Of a stretch of DNA of 64,000 nucleotides, positions 13,283 to 24,984 are shown in pieces; positions within the stretch are counted from its first letter, which is position 1, and every line of letters starts with the position of its first letter. The translations under genes and the position numbers were made by a program. The stretch lies in the NCBI GenBank assembly GCA_028829895.1, contig CM054181.1:110136860-110200859 (forward strand), written 5' to 3'. The DNA is from Sinotaia quadrata (taxonomy: Eukaryota; Mollusca; Gastropoda; Architaenioglossa; Viviparidae). The notes beneath the pieces are model-generated. The model saw nothing but the letters and a program-made list of their open reading frames with translations. It was not told the DNA's origin and made no database searches.

Positions 13283-14371
13283 TTACCCTCAACGAGCGAG
13301 AATCGAACGAGGATCCTAATGAGCCGTCGCTTACTTCCATTTACTGTTATTCACTCAATAATAAGCAAGCATACCGACTTACACTGAAAATTAATTAACT
13401 AAATGTATGTATTACAAAGCTTTTATACGGTATATAAAATACACTTGAATCACACACATTTTGAGCGAGCAGTTAACCTCCTTGCCTTTTCCTGCTTCAC
13501 TTACTGTTAATAAGTATTATAACATATACACTCTGACACTTTTGACTTTATATTGTGAATTTATTTCCTGTAACTTTTTTCTTGTGATTTTATTTCCTAT
13601 GACTTTTCTTTTTTCCTGTGACTTTTTTCCTGATATTTTCCCGCTCATTGCTCACCGTTGATTAGAAGCGACTCAATACACAACTCTCTTGTTTTAGGTT
13701 AGAGAAAAAATATGAGGGAATTTTAGAGACAGTTTTGTTTTTGTTGTTTTTAGAGAAATGTTAGGGTTAGGATTAGCTGTAAATAAAAAAAAAACAAATA
13801 TAAATATATTCTAAAACTTTTTTACTTGTATTCCTGATTTAGGTTTTGTTTCTGCTAAATTTTGTGTTTTAATGACTTAAATATTGCAGTAAAAATAGCA
13901 TCGAGTAACACTTTGTATCTAAATGTATGTCATATAACTTCTGTCCTTCGATATACGTATAATGACCCCTTTGTTTTTCAAACACGACAATTGTGTATGG
14001 AGCTGTTGGGTCTACCGTACACACCTTTGTGTACATAAATGCCTGCAGTGTTGATTTGGTGGAAGTACGAAGGAATGCGTAGCCATTCACTAAGAGTAAC
14101 ATTGCTAAGAAAAATAGCAGGACTTCCGACTGATTGCACAACAATCGCCAGTCAGTAGTAAAGATCGGTACTGTTGTTCTCACGTGTTCGAGTGTAGACG
14201 AGGAGGAAGGATTAACTTTTGATATAAGCCGCCTGGCTGTTAGGAAGGAGACAGGGGTCCGGGGTGTTTGGAAACCCACTATAAACCGTTAAGATGAGAA
14301 CAATAGGGATGGTCTCTTTGAGTTGACAAAAGAAAGTTGAGGAAAATTAACTCTCCACGTGACAAAAGGGG
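11696..14371 (-). repeat. Right arm of the ~2.7-kb inverted repeat
   Basis: Reverse complement of 2306-4988. An open frame at 13869-14279 (minus, 136 codons) is longer here than its counterpart in the left arm, where frameshifts split it. I recognise no domain in it and treat it as non-coding repeat sequence. The outer end has a run of G and A near 14365-14390 that breaks the similarity. Confidence 0.9.
13228..13690 (-). repeat. tRNA-like repeat, copy 3 (with CA tract)
   Basis: Inverted partner of copy 1. GAATCGAAC (complement of the B-box) follows the (CA)n tract at about 13228-13281, and the far end has TTTCCTGTGACTTTTTTCC-type text. Confidence 0.65.
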
Positions 14372-14744
14372 GGAAAGTAAGGAAAAGACAAGAAGGGTGT
14401 TGGATATATTGTTTGTTTTTTTTAAAAAAAAATAATTAATAATAATAATTACCCGAACAACAAGAGCTCAGAGACCTAGAAAATTTTGACGGGCCAGACA
14501 TGAGGTAATGAGTAAACAGTAAAAACAACTTTGCGGACAGCTGACCATTTGGAAATAATAGATAAAAACTAGGTTGACATAGCCAGGGGGGTAAACCACC
14601 CCTCCCTTTCCCCCACAACCCCTCCACCCAGAGCAAAAGCGGCGGAAGCCGGAAGCGCCCCCCCTACATTCAATCAATCAAATCAAGTTTTATATAGAGG
14701 AAAAAAACTAGGGCCAGTGTGTTATTGCATTTGTAGTGGGGAAA
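14372..14744. other. Spacer with GC-rich module copy 1
   Basis: No gene is seen. The segment holds A/T runs, a C-rich patch (about 14590-14630) and one copy of the module GCGGAAGCCGGAAGCGCCCC followed by TCAATCAATCA near 14638-14690. Confidence 0.6.
14636..14692 (+). repeat. GC-rich module with (ATCA)n tail, copy 1
   Basis: Shares the core GCGGAAGCCGGAAGCGCCCC and an ATCA-repeat tail with copies near 16355 and 49566. A short 3'-end retroposon relic would look like this, but the parent element is not identified. Confidence 0.7.
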
Positions 14745-15152
14745 AGTCACAGAATGAAGTCTTAGGAAATAAAGTCACAAGGAAAAAAGTCACAGGAAAT
14801 AAAGACACAATATATGTTTAATATAAAGTCGTAAGTCAGTATGTATGTGTTATACTGTTTATTAACTGTAAGTGAAGGACGAAATGTCACGGAGATTAAC
14901 AGCTCGCTGAAGATGTGCGTGGTTCAAATACCGTTCGTGGTGAAAAACATTAATAATATATGCTTTTGTCTTTGGTGTGCAGGAGCGTGTATTTTATATA
15001 CCGTATAAATGCATTCTAAATCATATATTTAGTTCTGTTTGTATTAATTTTATTTGTAAGTCCATATATATGCTCATTATTTACTGAATAACAGTAAAAG
15101 GATGTAAGCGGCAGCTCAGTTGGATTGCGGTTCGATTCTTCCTCGGGATTAA

Positions 15153-15205
<53 letters not shown>
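14745..15205 (+). repeat. tRNA-like repeat, copy 4 (left arm of small palindrome)
   Basis: Starts with CAGAATGAAGTCTTAGGAAA and ends with an A-box-like AGCTCAGTTGG (15113-15123), a B-box-like GGTTCGATTC (15129-15138) and a (GT)n tract at 15152-15205. It is the best-preserved tRNA-like head in the window. The ~480-bp reverse complement lies at 15611-16090. Confidence 0.7.
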
Positions 15206-15206
<1 letters not shown>

Positions 15207-15394
15207 TTTGTCCGTCGTATACATATATACTGTCAGTAATATCCACTGCTAAAGTTTAAGTCATATTTACTATGTAAGTTGTGTCGGAGAGATAAGAGGC
15301 ACATTCTTTTAATTTACAGTCACACACATACACACACACACACACACACTCGCGCGCGCGAGCACACTCAAACATACGTACACAAAAAAAAACA

Positions 15395-15560
15395 AAATAA
15401 AACATATTTTACTCTGAGCGAGAATCACAACCACGATCCTCTTGGGCGATATGTTAATCTGCGCAATCGCTAACTGTCATTTATTGTTATTCAGTCAATA
15501 ATATACGTGTTTATGGACTATAAGCATAAAACATGACTATGTATGAATAAATCATTTTAT
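15395..15560 (-). repeat. tRNA-like repeat, copy 5 (partial)
   Basis: Lies between the arms of the small palindrome. Contains GAGCGAGAATCACAACCACG (a degraded B-box region) and the conserved TTATTGTTATTCAGTCAATA block, preceded by a CA/CG-rich tract at 15320-15365. Confidence 0.6.
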
Positions 15561-15610
15561 TAAAATTGTGAATTATAATATGGATTATAATATGTATACG
15601 ACGGACAAAT

Positions 15611-15614
15611 CACA

Positions 15615-15663
<49 letters not shown>

Positions 15664-16090
15664 TTAATCCCGAGGGAGAATCGAACCGCGATCCAACAGA
15701 GCCGCCGCTTACTTCCTTTTACTGTTATTCAGTAAATAATGAACATATATATGGACTTACAAATAAAATTAATACAAACAGAACTAAATGTATGATTTAG
15801 AATGCATTTATACGGTATATAAAATACACGCACGTGCACACCAAAGACAATAGCGGACATACACGCATACATTATAATTATTAACGTTTTTTCACCCCGA
15901 ACTGTATTTGAACCACGCACATCTTCAGCGAGCCGTTAACCTCCGTGACATTTCGTCCTTCACTTACAGTTAATAAACAGTATAACACAATCACACTGAC
16001 TTACGACTTTATATTAAACATATATTGTGACTTTACTTCCGGTGACATTTTTCATTGTGACTTTATTTCCTAAGACTTCATTCTGTGAAA
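15611..16090 (-). repeat. tRNA-like repeat, copy 6 (right arm of small palindrome)
   Basis: Reverse complement of copy 4. A (CA)n tract at about 15611-15660 precedes GAATCGAACCGCGATCC. The outer end is CTAAGACTTCATTCTGTG. Confidence 0.7.
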
Positions 16091-16125
16091 ACGTGAATAT
16101 GTTTCAAATGGGCAAGTTATGGGGG

Positions 16126-16126
<1 letters not shown>

Positions 16127-16186
<60 letters not shown>

Positions 16187-16200
16187 AGAGAGAGACAGAG
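16127..16200. repeat. (GT)n(GA)n compound microsatellite
   Basis: A G run, then (TG)n to about 16170, then (AG)n. Confidence 0.95.
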
Positions 16201-16282
16201 ACAGAAAAGAAATTAACAAGAGAAGAGAGAATCTAATCTCTTTGATTATCTAAGTTTCTGTGTCAACAATCACCTAAGGTAG

Positions 16283-16686
16283 CAAGTCTAGCTGGCGGTA
16301 CTTTGTATAACTTTGATGTAGAGTTAGGCACACTCAGGCCTACGCTCGCGAAAGTGGCGGAAGCCGGAAGCGCCCCTCCCCCCCCCCCTACACTCAATCA
16401 ATCAATCAGTCCTACTCTCTGCTTTGTCCGAGTACCTTCTGTTCACGCTTCACAGCGTCTTGAACAGCACGCCAACGCGAAAGACCAATAATCTTAATCC
16501 CTAATCCCTAAAGGCATGCTTTACAGTTCACATCCTTATGCGTTCACTTGCTAACAGGAACTACGCGTCCGTTCATAAACAACACAGACAACTTAATATA
16601 ACTAAGTCTATATTCGTATATATCTGCATTTTCAAGTTTCATCAGTCAAATAAAATTATAATTCATTCATATTTTTAATAGTATTA
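16283..16686 (-). repeat. Right partner of the second inverted repeat, with insertion
   Basis: Matches 10752-11008 in reverse complement, but about 16330-16455 is extra. The extra part carries the GC-rich GCGGAAGCCGGAAGCGCCCC module followed by (ATCA)n. This gives an occupied versus empty pair for that insertion. Confidence 0.85.
16350..16410 (+). repeat. GC-rich module with (ATCA)n tail, copy 2
   Basis: Same core as the copies at 14636 and 49566, with a longer C run before the ATCA tail. It lies inside the extra ~125 bp that distinguishes the two partners of the second inverted repeat. Confidence 0.75.
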
Positions 16687-16689
16687 TAA

Positions 16690-18092
16690 TTCAATAAAAA
16701 CAATAAACTGTTTCCCGAGTGGTACCACTCACGCTGATGATCCCTTGATAGTTAAAAATCGGAAAGAGAAAACGATATACCAGAGTTTGGGCTTAAACTC
16801 AACAATTAAACTCCATGCTATTATTTCTCTTCCTTTCAAACTATACATCTTTTTGTTATCCAGTCCGCAGTACCAAGCAATACCTACCAATAAAATTCAG
16901 GCGTTTTCAGTCCTAGGGATTTGGCATTGATTGATTGATGGTTGAATGCACAGTGAACCTTTGTTCCATCCAAACCACACCTTTCTTTTTAATTGTTACC
17001 ACGATCTATCTGTTCTCTCTCTAAAAGTATATTATATATATCATCTGAGTCTGTGGGAAAGGGTGAGATAAAGGAGTTTAAATTAGTCATCATGTTTCGC
17101 TCTGAATAGGGAGGGCATTAAATGAATGTAAAAAAAAGAGAAAGTGACTGAGTAGACCCGAACTTATCAGACTTTATTTCCAGTCTTTCGAAGATCAGCG
17201 GTTTTCATCATTCAGTTCTCACACTTAAAAAAAAAAAAAAAGATAAAGGATATGTGACTGTACTTATTTCCGAAACAGAAAGCATGTACACTGCAGATCG
17301 ATGTTTTTCAGCTAATCTCTGCAGTACTGTCTACAAAATAAGGTAAGAGATCATTTATTTTGATTACTTTATCATTAGCTTTCTTAATAGAGAGAAATAT
17401 TCGGTGGCACTGATTCATGGCAAGAGCAAATACTTCTATTCTTTTCTTCATCTTTTACGAGGCGGAGGGGTATCAATTTTATGTGCAATTATGTCAGGCA
17501 GTGAGTAACCAACGGAGACATTCTTCGCTCTTTAATTGCCAGGCTTGCACGAGCTTTAGTAAACGTAACTGTTTTAGTAAACTAACCATTTTGTTTGTCC
17601 TATTTGATGGACTAGATACAAAGCCTAGAACCTTATCTGGGGATGGGGTAAGAATCACACTATCCATCCTGGCACGAATCGAACTCAGCCCCTGAATTAA
17701 GCAAGAATTGCTGTCCTATTGCGGTTGTTCTTCAGTTCAATAATATTGCTTCAGACACTAATTAAGTCCTTCAATTTATGACAATTATTTCTTAAATAGA
17801 AATTTTAATTCAAAATCCACTTCATTTTATAAGTTTTAACAGAATGGATCTTGAGGAGTCCATTCTACATTACTCAATTTTTATTTTAGACTTGCGACTT
17901 TACTGTTTTATGGTGCAAGAGCACTGAACAGTTTCTATCTATGGACAGTATAATTTACGTGTTCATTCGGCCTTCACCCATAAACAAGTGTCGCCCCAAG
18001 CCTTATCGTTCTAAATTATAATCGTACTTAAAGACAGCTCTTTATAGTTATAATTTAATTCATCACCGCTGTTACATAAATAAATCTAAGTA
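16690..18092. other. Gene-free stretch
   Basis: Open frames at 16745-16930 and 17417-17695 show no recognisable domain. There is a poly-A run at about 17227-17241. I see nothing further. Confidence 0.5.
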
Positions 18093-18407
18093 CAGTGAAA
18101 TATCGCTATAAGGCGATAATTGGGGTCCATAAAATCGGATTGCATTAATAGTGGGCTTTTTACAATATTTGACTTTTTTCGTGAACATATACGTCTATTC
18201 ATGTCTAATGTAAAAGGTTGGGTTATTATGGGACGAATATTAAATGGAATGCATTATTAAGATATATTCAAAATAATGGACGGATATAATATCTATAGGT
18301 TTTTACTTTGCGTTAAATAGTTTTACTAATTTTTATTTGTTTGTACGATAATACACATTGTCCCATAATACCCCGAGTGACGTAATATCACGAATTAGGT
18401 TACACTG
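18093..18407. mobile_element. Possible pogo/Tigger-like MITE
   Basis: The left end reads CAGTGAAATATCGCTATAAG and the right end, reversed and complemented, CAGTGTAACCTAATTCGTGA, each flanked by TA. The left end resembles the CAGT...CTCGATATAAC termini of pogo/Tigger elements. At 315 bp with no open frame it would be non-autonomous. The two ends match only partly, so the call is tentative. Confidence 0.45.
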
Positions 18408-18749
18408 TATTACAACACCGCCAAGCCCAGCCAACATGTTTGCGGCTTTAGTTCTTTGATGTTTATTAAATTGTGAAAATATTTTATCAACCACCGCATT
18501 GTCTGCTGTTTGGTTTGTGCAACAATTGTATAATAATTAATTAAATATAATCACTAAACTACTTACTGGCCTTACTCATGGATCAGTAATAAGTAACATA
18601 TCCGATAATGTTTATTTTGGAATAACACTTCAAGAACCTGGTGAAATCCTTACATTTCGGATCGTTTTATATTAAACGTAATATGCGAACTCTTCCCCAA
18701 AATGATAATACACTTTTTACACACTATGTTTCTTTAGTTTATTGAAAAT

Positions 18750-20570
18750 AATTTTAAATAAAGAAACATGTACATTATTTATTAGAGTATAATATATGCT
18801 TATCTGCATAGCACTGGTTTTAAGCAAATATTGTCCACGTACCTCTAGTTGCATTAAACATTAATTTTCCAAACTCATCACTAAATTACATTTACTGATT
18901 TAGTGTCTCGTATAACATGAATTTGAATCTAAATCTTGTATTAAATAGTGATAAATTAAAGAAGCATTACTTTATTTATTTGAGTGACATGTATGCGGTC
19001 TGCATGTTGCTGGTTTTTAAGCACTTAATGTCCACCAAAGGATGGTTTTAAAGCATAAACCTTTTACTTTCCAATTTTAATATCAAATTAAATTTGGGAC
19101 TTTTCAACATACTTTAAAATTTGAACAATTTATTAAATAGTGATACAATAATGTTAAATAAAGAAACTTAGCTTTATTTATTAGAATGACATATACATGT
19201 CTGCGTATTGCTGGTTTTTAAGCAAATAATGTCTGCGTATTGCTGGTTTTTAAGCAAATAATGTCTACGTAAGGCTGATTTTTAAGCATACACTTATTTT
19301 TCACAAATTCAACACTAAATAGAAACTGTGGTCCTTTAAAATGATTTTGCATTTGAATCCTGCATTAAATAGAAATAAATTTAAGAAACGTTGCTTTATT
19401 TATTACAATAATGTTTAAGTTGCCTGCATATTGCTGCATTGCTGGTTTCAAAGTTTGCATTGTACAAGTAAGGGTGTTTTATAAGCATAACACTTTTACT
19501 TTCCAACTTTAATACCAAATTAAATTTGGGGTCCTTAAACATGATTCTGAGTTTGAATCTTTTTTTAAATGGTGAGAAATTAATAGTAAATATAGAAAAA
19601 ATATAGAAAAATCAAGTTTATTTCCAAAATTAACTTACAGGTATGCTTACTTTTTAAATTTTTTAATAGCAAATTATGCTCACATAAGGTTGTTTTTAAA
19701 AGAAAAAAGCTTTTATTTTTGTAAGTCAACACTATATTGATTTTGTGGTCCTTTAATTTAATTTTGACTTTAAACCTGTATGAAATAGTGATAAATTAAG
19801 GAAACCTTGCTTTCCTTTATTTATTTGAGTAACATATATGTTGTCTGCATATTGCTGGTATGTAAGCACATAATGTCCACCTAAGGCTGTTTTTAAAACA
19901 TTTACTTTCCAATTTTAATACCAAATTAAATTTTGGACCTTTTAACATGCTTTTAAATTTGAACAATTTATTAAATAATGAGACAATGGCATTAAATAAT
20001 GAAATATAGCTTCATTTATTAGAATAACATATATGTCCACATATTGCTGGTTTTTAAGCAAATGATGTCTGCTTAAGGCTGGTTTTTAAGCAAATGATGT
20101 CTGCTTAAGGCTGGTTTTTAAGCAAATGATGTCTACTTAAGGCTGGTTTTTAAGCAAATGATGTCTACTTAAGGCTGGTTTTTAAGTATAAACATATATT
20201 TTTCCAAACTCAAGATTTAATTGAGTTTGGAGTCCTTTAACATGATTCTAAATGTATATCCTGATTTAAATAGTAATAAATCAATATAAAAACTCAACAA
20301 TATATTTTTATTCATACCAAATTGTGGACTTTTAGATTATAAAATGAGATACATCTATACAAATATCTATTAAAGCAAATGTATTCTTCTACTTTTGATT
20401 TATATTTATAACCTATACATTTATTTATGCAGAGTCATGGTTTTTAAAAAGATTCATTTGTTTACAACTATAAAATTGACCATTTTAACTAAGTGTCCAC
20501 ATAATGCTGGTTTTTAAGTACGAGTCCCATAATGCTGGTTTTTAAGTGTATGTGTTTGTCTACATAATGC
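18750..20570. repeat. Degenerate ~200-bp satellite with short internal repeats
   Basis: The phrase TGCTGGTTTTTAAGCAAATA followed by ATGTC, a CTTTTACTTTCCAATTTTAA block and ATTAAATAGTGATAAATTAA recur about every 200 bp. At 20040-20180 a ~33-bp sub-unit (AAGGCTGGTTTTTAAGCAAA) is amplified in tandem. The isolated phrase still appears near 20510, 20535 and 20745. Confidence 0.75.
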
Positions 20571-20784
20571 TGGTTTTAGGGTTATAGGAATTAGGCAGAC
20601 CACAAAACATGTATATTTTTTGTTATTTGATGTTTTTTCTTCAAATTAAGTACGTTTGCTATTAGTGATGTCTAAAAGCAGAATGTGAAAAAAAAATGTT
20701 AATTTTATTATTATTATGGGATATACACTGTGTCCACCTAATGCTGGTTTTTAAGCATGGTCTACCTAACGCTGGAAATAGGGT

Positions 20785-20806
20785 TATATATATATATATA
20801 TATATA
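20785..20806. repeat. (TA)n microsatellite
   Basis: Short pure TA run just before a (GATA)n array. Confidence 0.9.
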
Positions 20807-20821
20807 TTTCATCTTGAATGC

Positions 20822-20968
<147 letters not shown>

Positions 20969-21095
20969 TATAGAGAGAGTAAAAGAGATTTGTTTGTGTA
21001 CATATATGTTGTAAATGCTTTAGATTTCGTGGATGTGCTCTTAGTTCTCACTTATCAAGCATTATGAATATTTAAATGATATATTATAAACTAAC

Positions 21096-21245
21096 CTCAA
21101 AATATTCACTGGCTTGTTGAAAAATTTGTTCTTCTATAAATATGAAGTCCGTTTTCCTGAGTCCATAATCTCTGAATCTTTTTACTAATCTGTTCGCTCC
21201 ATCACGAAACATATGGTTCAACATTTCCACAGATCGTTTTTCATG
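21096..21245 (-). CDS. SAMHD1-like dNTP triphosphohydrolase, exon with the catalytic HE motif (partial gene)
   Basis: Fifty codons, phase 0 at both ends, between an acceptor (TTTCACCAG) and a donor (GAG|GTTAG). The peptide starts HEKRSVEMLNHMF and continues to FIFIEEQIF. It lines up with the SAMHD1 segment beginning THEQGSVMMFEHL, whose His is an active-site residue in the human enzyme (H233). SAMHD1 hydrolyses dNTPs to deoxynucleoside plus triphosphate. The exon joins in frame to the one at 22972-23167. Later exons, including the one with the final metal-binding Asp, were not found at lower coordinates, so the gene is either incomplete here or continues outside the window. Confidence 0.85.
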
Positions 21246-21579
21246 CTGGTGAAAGTGATTATCAAAATGCAGATATGAAAATTATATAGAGCTAAAATGC
21301 CAAAAAGACAAATGTTATTGTACCGTTTTACATGTTAATCATTAATGTTATTGTACAATTTTATATCCTAATCATTTACTATGATGATATGTACTTATAT
21401 CATTCTTCAGTTTATACAATTTTAATTAGCATAGATATATTTATTATTATATATCAATAATCAACAATAATATATGGATTAATAATCGATAACTTCTTGT
21501 GATGGACCACTTCTAATATATGGAAGATTATCATGTGGCTTGTCACGGATCATCAAATGTCAGGATACGTAAGTGAAAT

Positions 21580-21777
<198 letters not shown>

Positions 21778-22108
21778 AATAAGAATGAAATGTTTGTTGG
21801 ATTAACCATGAAACAATACTATTGATGTGTCATGACTTCTAAAAGGATAGTAAAATATTCACCTGATGGTCACATGCTAAAATATTATTAGCATTTCTTC
21901 CTATCAGATTCAATAGTTGTACTTTCAAAATACTATCAAAAGCTGAAGTAACTGCACAATATGACACATTTTACAAAAGAATAATTAAGACTTGAAATAA
22001 GAAAAACGTAGAACTAAAATTGAAAGATGGATGATTCATCAACTATTAAAATTGATGCAAAACACTTAGAAGATCTGGTTGTAATGTGAAAGATAATTGA
22101 AATACGAC

Positions 22109-22650
22109 TGAAGGACTGGGTTCGATCCCTCAAGCAAGGGAGATGAATGAAAGAGGACAGGAGCATTGGGTTCACTGTTTGAAGTAAAGGAGATGAGTCA
22201 AGGCAGACAGGAGGATAGGGTTCACTGTTTGAAGTAAAGGAGATGAGTCAAGGCAGACAGGAGGATAGGGTTCACTGTTTGAAGTAAGGGAGATGAGTCA
22301 AGGCAGACAGGAGGATAGGGTTCACTGTTTGAAGTAAAGGAGATGAGTCAAGGCAGACAGGAGGATAGGGTTCACTGTTTGAAGTAAAGGAGATGAGTCA
22401 AGGCAGACAGGAGGATAGGGTTCACTGTTTGAAGTAAAGGAGATGAGTCAAGGCAGACAGGAGGATAGGGTTCACTGTTTGAAGTAAAGGAGATGATTCA
22501 AGGCAGACAGGAGGATAGGGTTCACTGTTTGAAGTAAAGGAGATGAGTCAAGGCAGACAGGAGGATAGGGTTCACTGTTTGAAGTAAGGGAGATGAGTCA
22601 AGGCAGACAGGAGGATAGGGTTCACTGTTTGAAGTAATGGAGATGAGAAG
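22109..22650. repeat. 50-bp minisatellite, about ten units
   Basis: Unit AGGCAGACAGGAGGATAGGG + TTCACTGTTTGAAGTAAAGG + AGATGAGTCA repeats every 50 bp with very little divergence, which suggests recent expansion. The array sits in the intron between the SAMHD1-like exons at 21096 and 22972. Its leftmost diverged unit contains GGTTCGATCCC (22119-22129), a perfect tRNA B-box-like string. Confidence 0.97.
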
Positions 22651-22971
22651 AAAATTAAAACTGGGTTCTCTACATTTACTGGCTTGCAGAATGGAATAGT
22701 TACCCAAGTTGCGAATATATACATCGGTGGTTCAACTCTTCATACACATTAATATCCTAATTAAAGTGTTTGTTTTGGGGCTTAGACCACTTGCACTGAA
22801 ACCTTAAGGTGACTGTCGCATCACGCCATCGTTACTTAAAAACGGCGGATAAATTCAAAGTGTTTGTTATACACATAAATAATAAATTACACAGTATTTG
22901 TCCAATTTATATTAGGCAAGCAAGCTTCAGAATTATTTGTATACACATTATGCTACACGTATTTTGCATAC

Positions 22972-23167
22972 CGTCTCTTTGTATTCCGGAAGAACGGTGG
23001 GAATAAACTTTTCGTCAAACATGTGTGAAAATGGTCCATGTCCAAGGTCATGACAAAGGCCGGCAATCTGCACGCAAATTTCGTCCTCCTTGCTGATCTC
23101 TACGTGGTCTTCACCTTTGTGCACGTCCCGCAGACTTTTCAAAAGCTCACCTGCCAGGTAACAAACT
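22972..23167 (-). CDS. SAMHD1-like dNTP triphosphohydrolase, HD-motif exon
   Basis: An acceptor (GGTTGCAG) and a donor (ACG|GTATGC) bound 196 bp. After completing a glycine codon from the previous exon it encodes 65 residues. Key motif: [19 protein letters not shown], near-identical to the metal-binding HD signature of SAMHD1 (human H206, D207 and H210). It opens with YLAG, as in the human protein, and ends [12 protein letters not shown], which leads into the HE motif of the next exon. The open frame on the plus strand over the same place is a shadow. This is the strongest coding call in the window. Confidence 0.93.
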
Positions 23168-23344
23168 CTGCAACCACCGCACAACAATTTGCTCAAAGAA
23201 TAGTAATTCATGATTTTCCTACTACCAGCTCTCTACCTTTACATAAATCACAAGATGTTATAGGTTATCACTTCTTTAATTGAGTACAGTAGTACTGGCA
23301 GTAGTAGTAGAAATAGTAGCAATAACAGAAAGTCTGTTTGAGGT

Positions 23345-24400
23345 TAGCTGATTAGGTGATCTGTGACGCCAACGTCATCTAGTTGATGATGATGATTATT
23401 ATTATTATTATTATTATTAATAATAATAATATTATTAATAATAATAAATTAATCATCCATAACTAATTACAAATGATGAGAAACTTATTTTATGTTATTA
23501 ATAATTCTCTAGCAGACACCACTCGTCTCTCTCACTTGGTGTATATGCGGATAATGTAAACGTTTTCTCTCTTCCACAACATTAAAGACAAACATTTTCC
23601 ATCACACAGTATTTCGTAGGTGGAAAACATCTTACTAAAGGAGAAGACAAATCCATCTTTAATCTATATTTAGCGAGTCCCTATCCACCCAATGTACCCA
23701 ATATTCTCCAATGTTCATTATCAATATCTTCAAGGTCAATAAATATAAAAAATATTTATTAAAACAACAATAAAAAAATATACAATATCTATACAGTCTT
23801 ATATCCTAAAACACAGTTCAACAATTTCGTGTAAATACAAATAGTTCTTATCAGAGAATAGAAATGCAGTTATTAGAGATAAGTTATAATAGCTTCTACA
23901 TAACCATGTAAAGACAAAGCCACAATAGTCTTTTTCACCTGCTTTTCATATCAAAGTCACAAGTTTATTGTCCACGTCAATTTCATATGTTTCCCTCCCA
24001 GTATTGTAAAATACTGATTTACTGCTATTCTCTCAAACCTACCTGGGTGTTCATTCACAGTACCAGCTCCTTCCAGCAGAACAACAATTGTAGCAATTTC
24101 CAGTAACTTCCTTTTACCAGAAAATGTTTGATGTGTCAGCATACATTAACAGCATACATCGATGGAGTGTACTGTATTCCTTACACTTACACACTGTTGT
24201 AGGTGTGATTCTCGCGTCTACCATGGTCATAGCTGTTTATAATCAGTAAGCCAGGAGATTCAGAAAACACAAAGTCTGCTTTGTTCCTGTAAAGTATAAT
24301 CAGGGTACAAACGCTAAGTTTCCATTTTATTCCATTTTTAACTCCATTCTTTCTTATATTCAAGTTTCATCTTACAGTTTCCAGCAACAATATTCATTAG
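23345..24400 (-). repeat. Unclassified dispersed repeat family (copy e)
   Basis: Minus-strand copy of the family at 29048, 55048 and 60970. It shares the 3' end (GTGACGCCAACGTCATCTAG here, complement of ACTAGGTGGCGTTGACG), the GACACCACTCGTCTCTCTCAC block and the segment around GTAGCAATTTCCAGTA. It lies in a SAMHD1-like intron. Confidence 0.75.
23390..23450. repeat. (ATT)n/(AAT)n tract
   Basis: GATGATGATTATTATT followed by AATAATAAT, part of the internal trinucleotide tract of the dispersed repeat. Confidence 0.9.
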
Positions 24401-24724
24401 CCCGATACACACATACAGCATAATAAATATAGTGTAATAATTTTAAGAGTTTAGCATACTATATACGAGCATCTTAGTAGAAACATTTGTAGAAATAATA
24501 GTCTACTCACATGATAAATCTCTAGTAAAACACAAGTACAACATATAGATAGCAATAAAAAGCCCATTATCTCTCTCAATCAGTCAGTTAATCCAGCATT
24601 AAGCTACATGCGACTTTTCATGACCATGCTTCTTGCCACACTAAATTCTAGTGATCAGAATAGAATTCTCTACAACATATACTCTTTTGATCTCAGCACA
24701 CTGGCTGGTATTGTTCTCGTAAAT

Positions 24725-24975
24725 CTTAAGAGGATTTCCACCTATGGAAATATTGTGTGAGTGTAAATGTTTGTCTTTAATGTTGTGGAAGAGAGAAAAC
24801 GTTTACACCGTCCGCTTATCCGCCAAGCGAGAGAGACGAGTGGTGTCTTCTGGAGAATTATTAATAACAAAAATTAAGATTCTAATCAATTATAATTAGT
24901 TATGTATGATTAATTCATTTAAAATATCACAACCATTAACTAGGTGGCGTCAGCTCATAAATATTGAATTAAAAT
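24725..24975 (+). repeat. Unclassified dispersed repeat family (copy f, 3' part)
   Basis: Plus-strand 3' portion with GAGAGAGACGAGTGGTGTCT, AATTATTAATAACA and ACCATTAACTAGGTGGCGTC. With copy e it forms a head-to-head pair whose 3' ends point outward. Confidence 0.75.
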
Positions 24976-24984
24976 TGTGTTTAC

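Noticed and set aside
13869..14279. 136-codon minus-strand open frame in the right palindrome arm
   Set aside because: The matching left arm is frameshifted and both are repeat DNA; no domain is recognised.
15113..15138. Possible tRNA gene
   Set aside because: A-box and B-box-like motifs are only about five bases apart and no cloverleaf can be formed; treated as a tRNA-derived repeat.
23038..23283. Plus-strand open frame over the HD exon
   Set aside because: Shadow of the minus-strand SAMHD1-like exon, which has motif and splice support.
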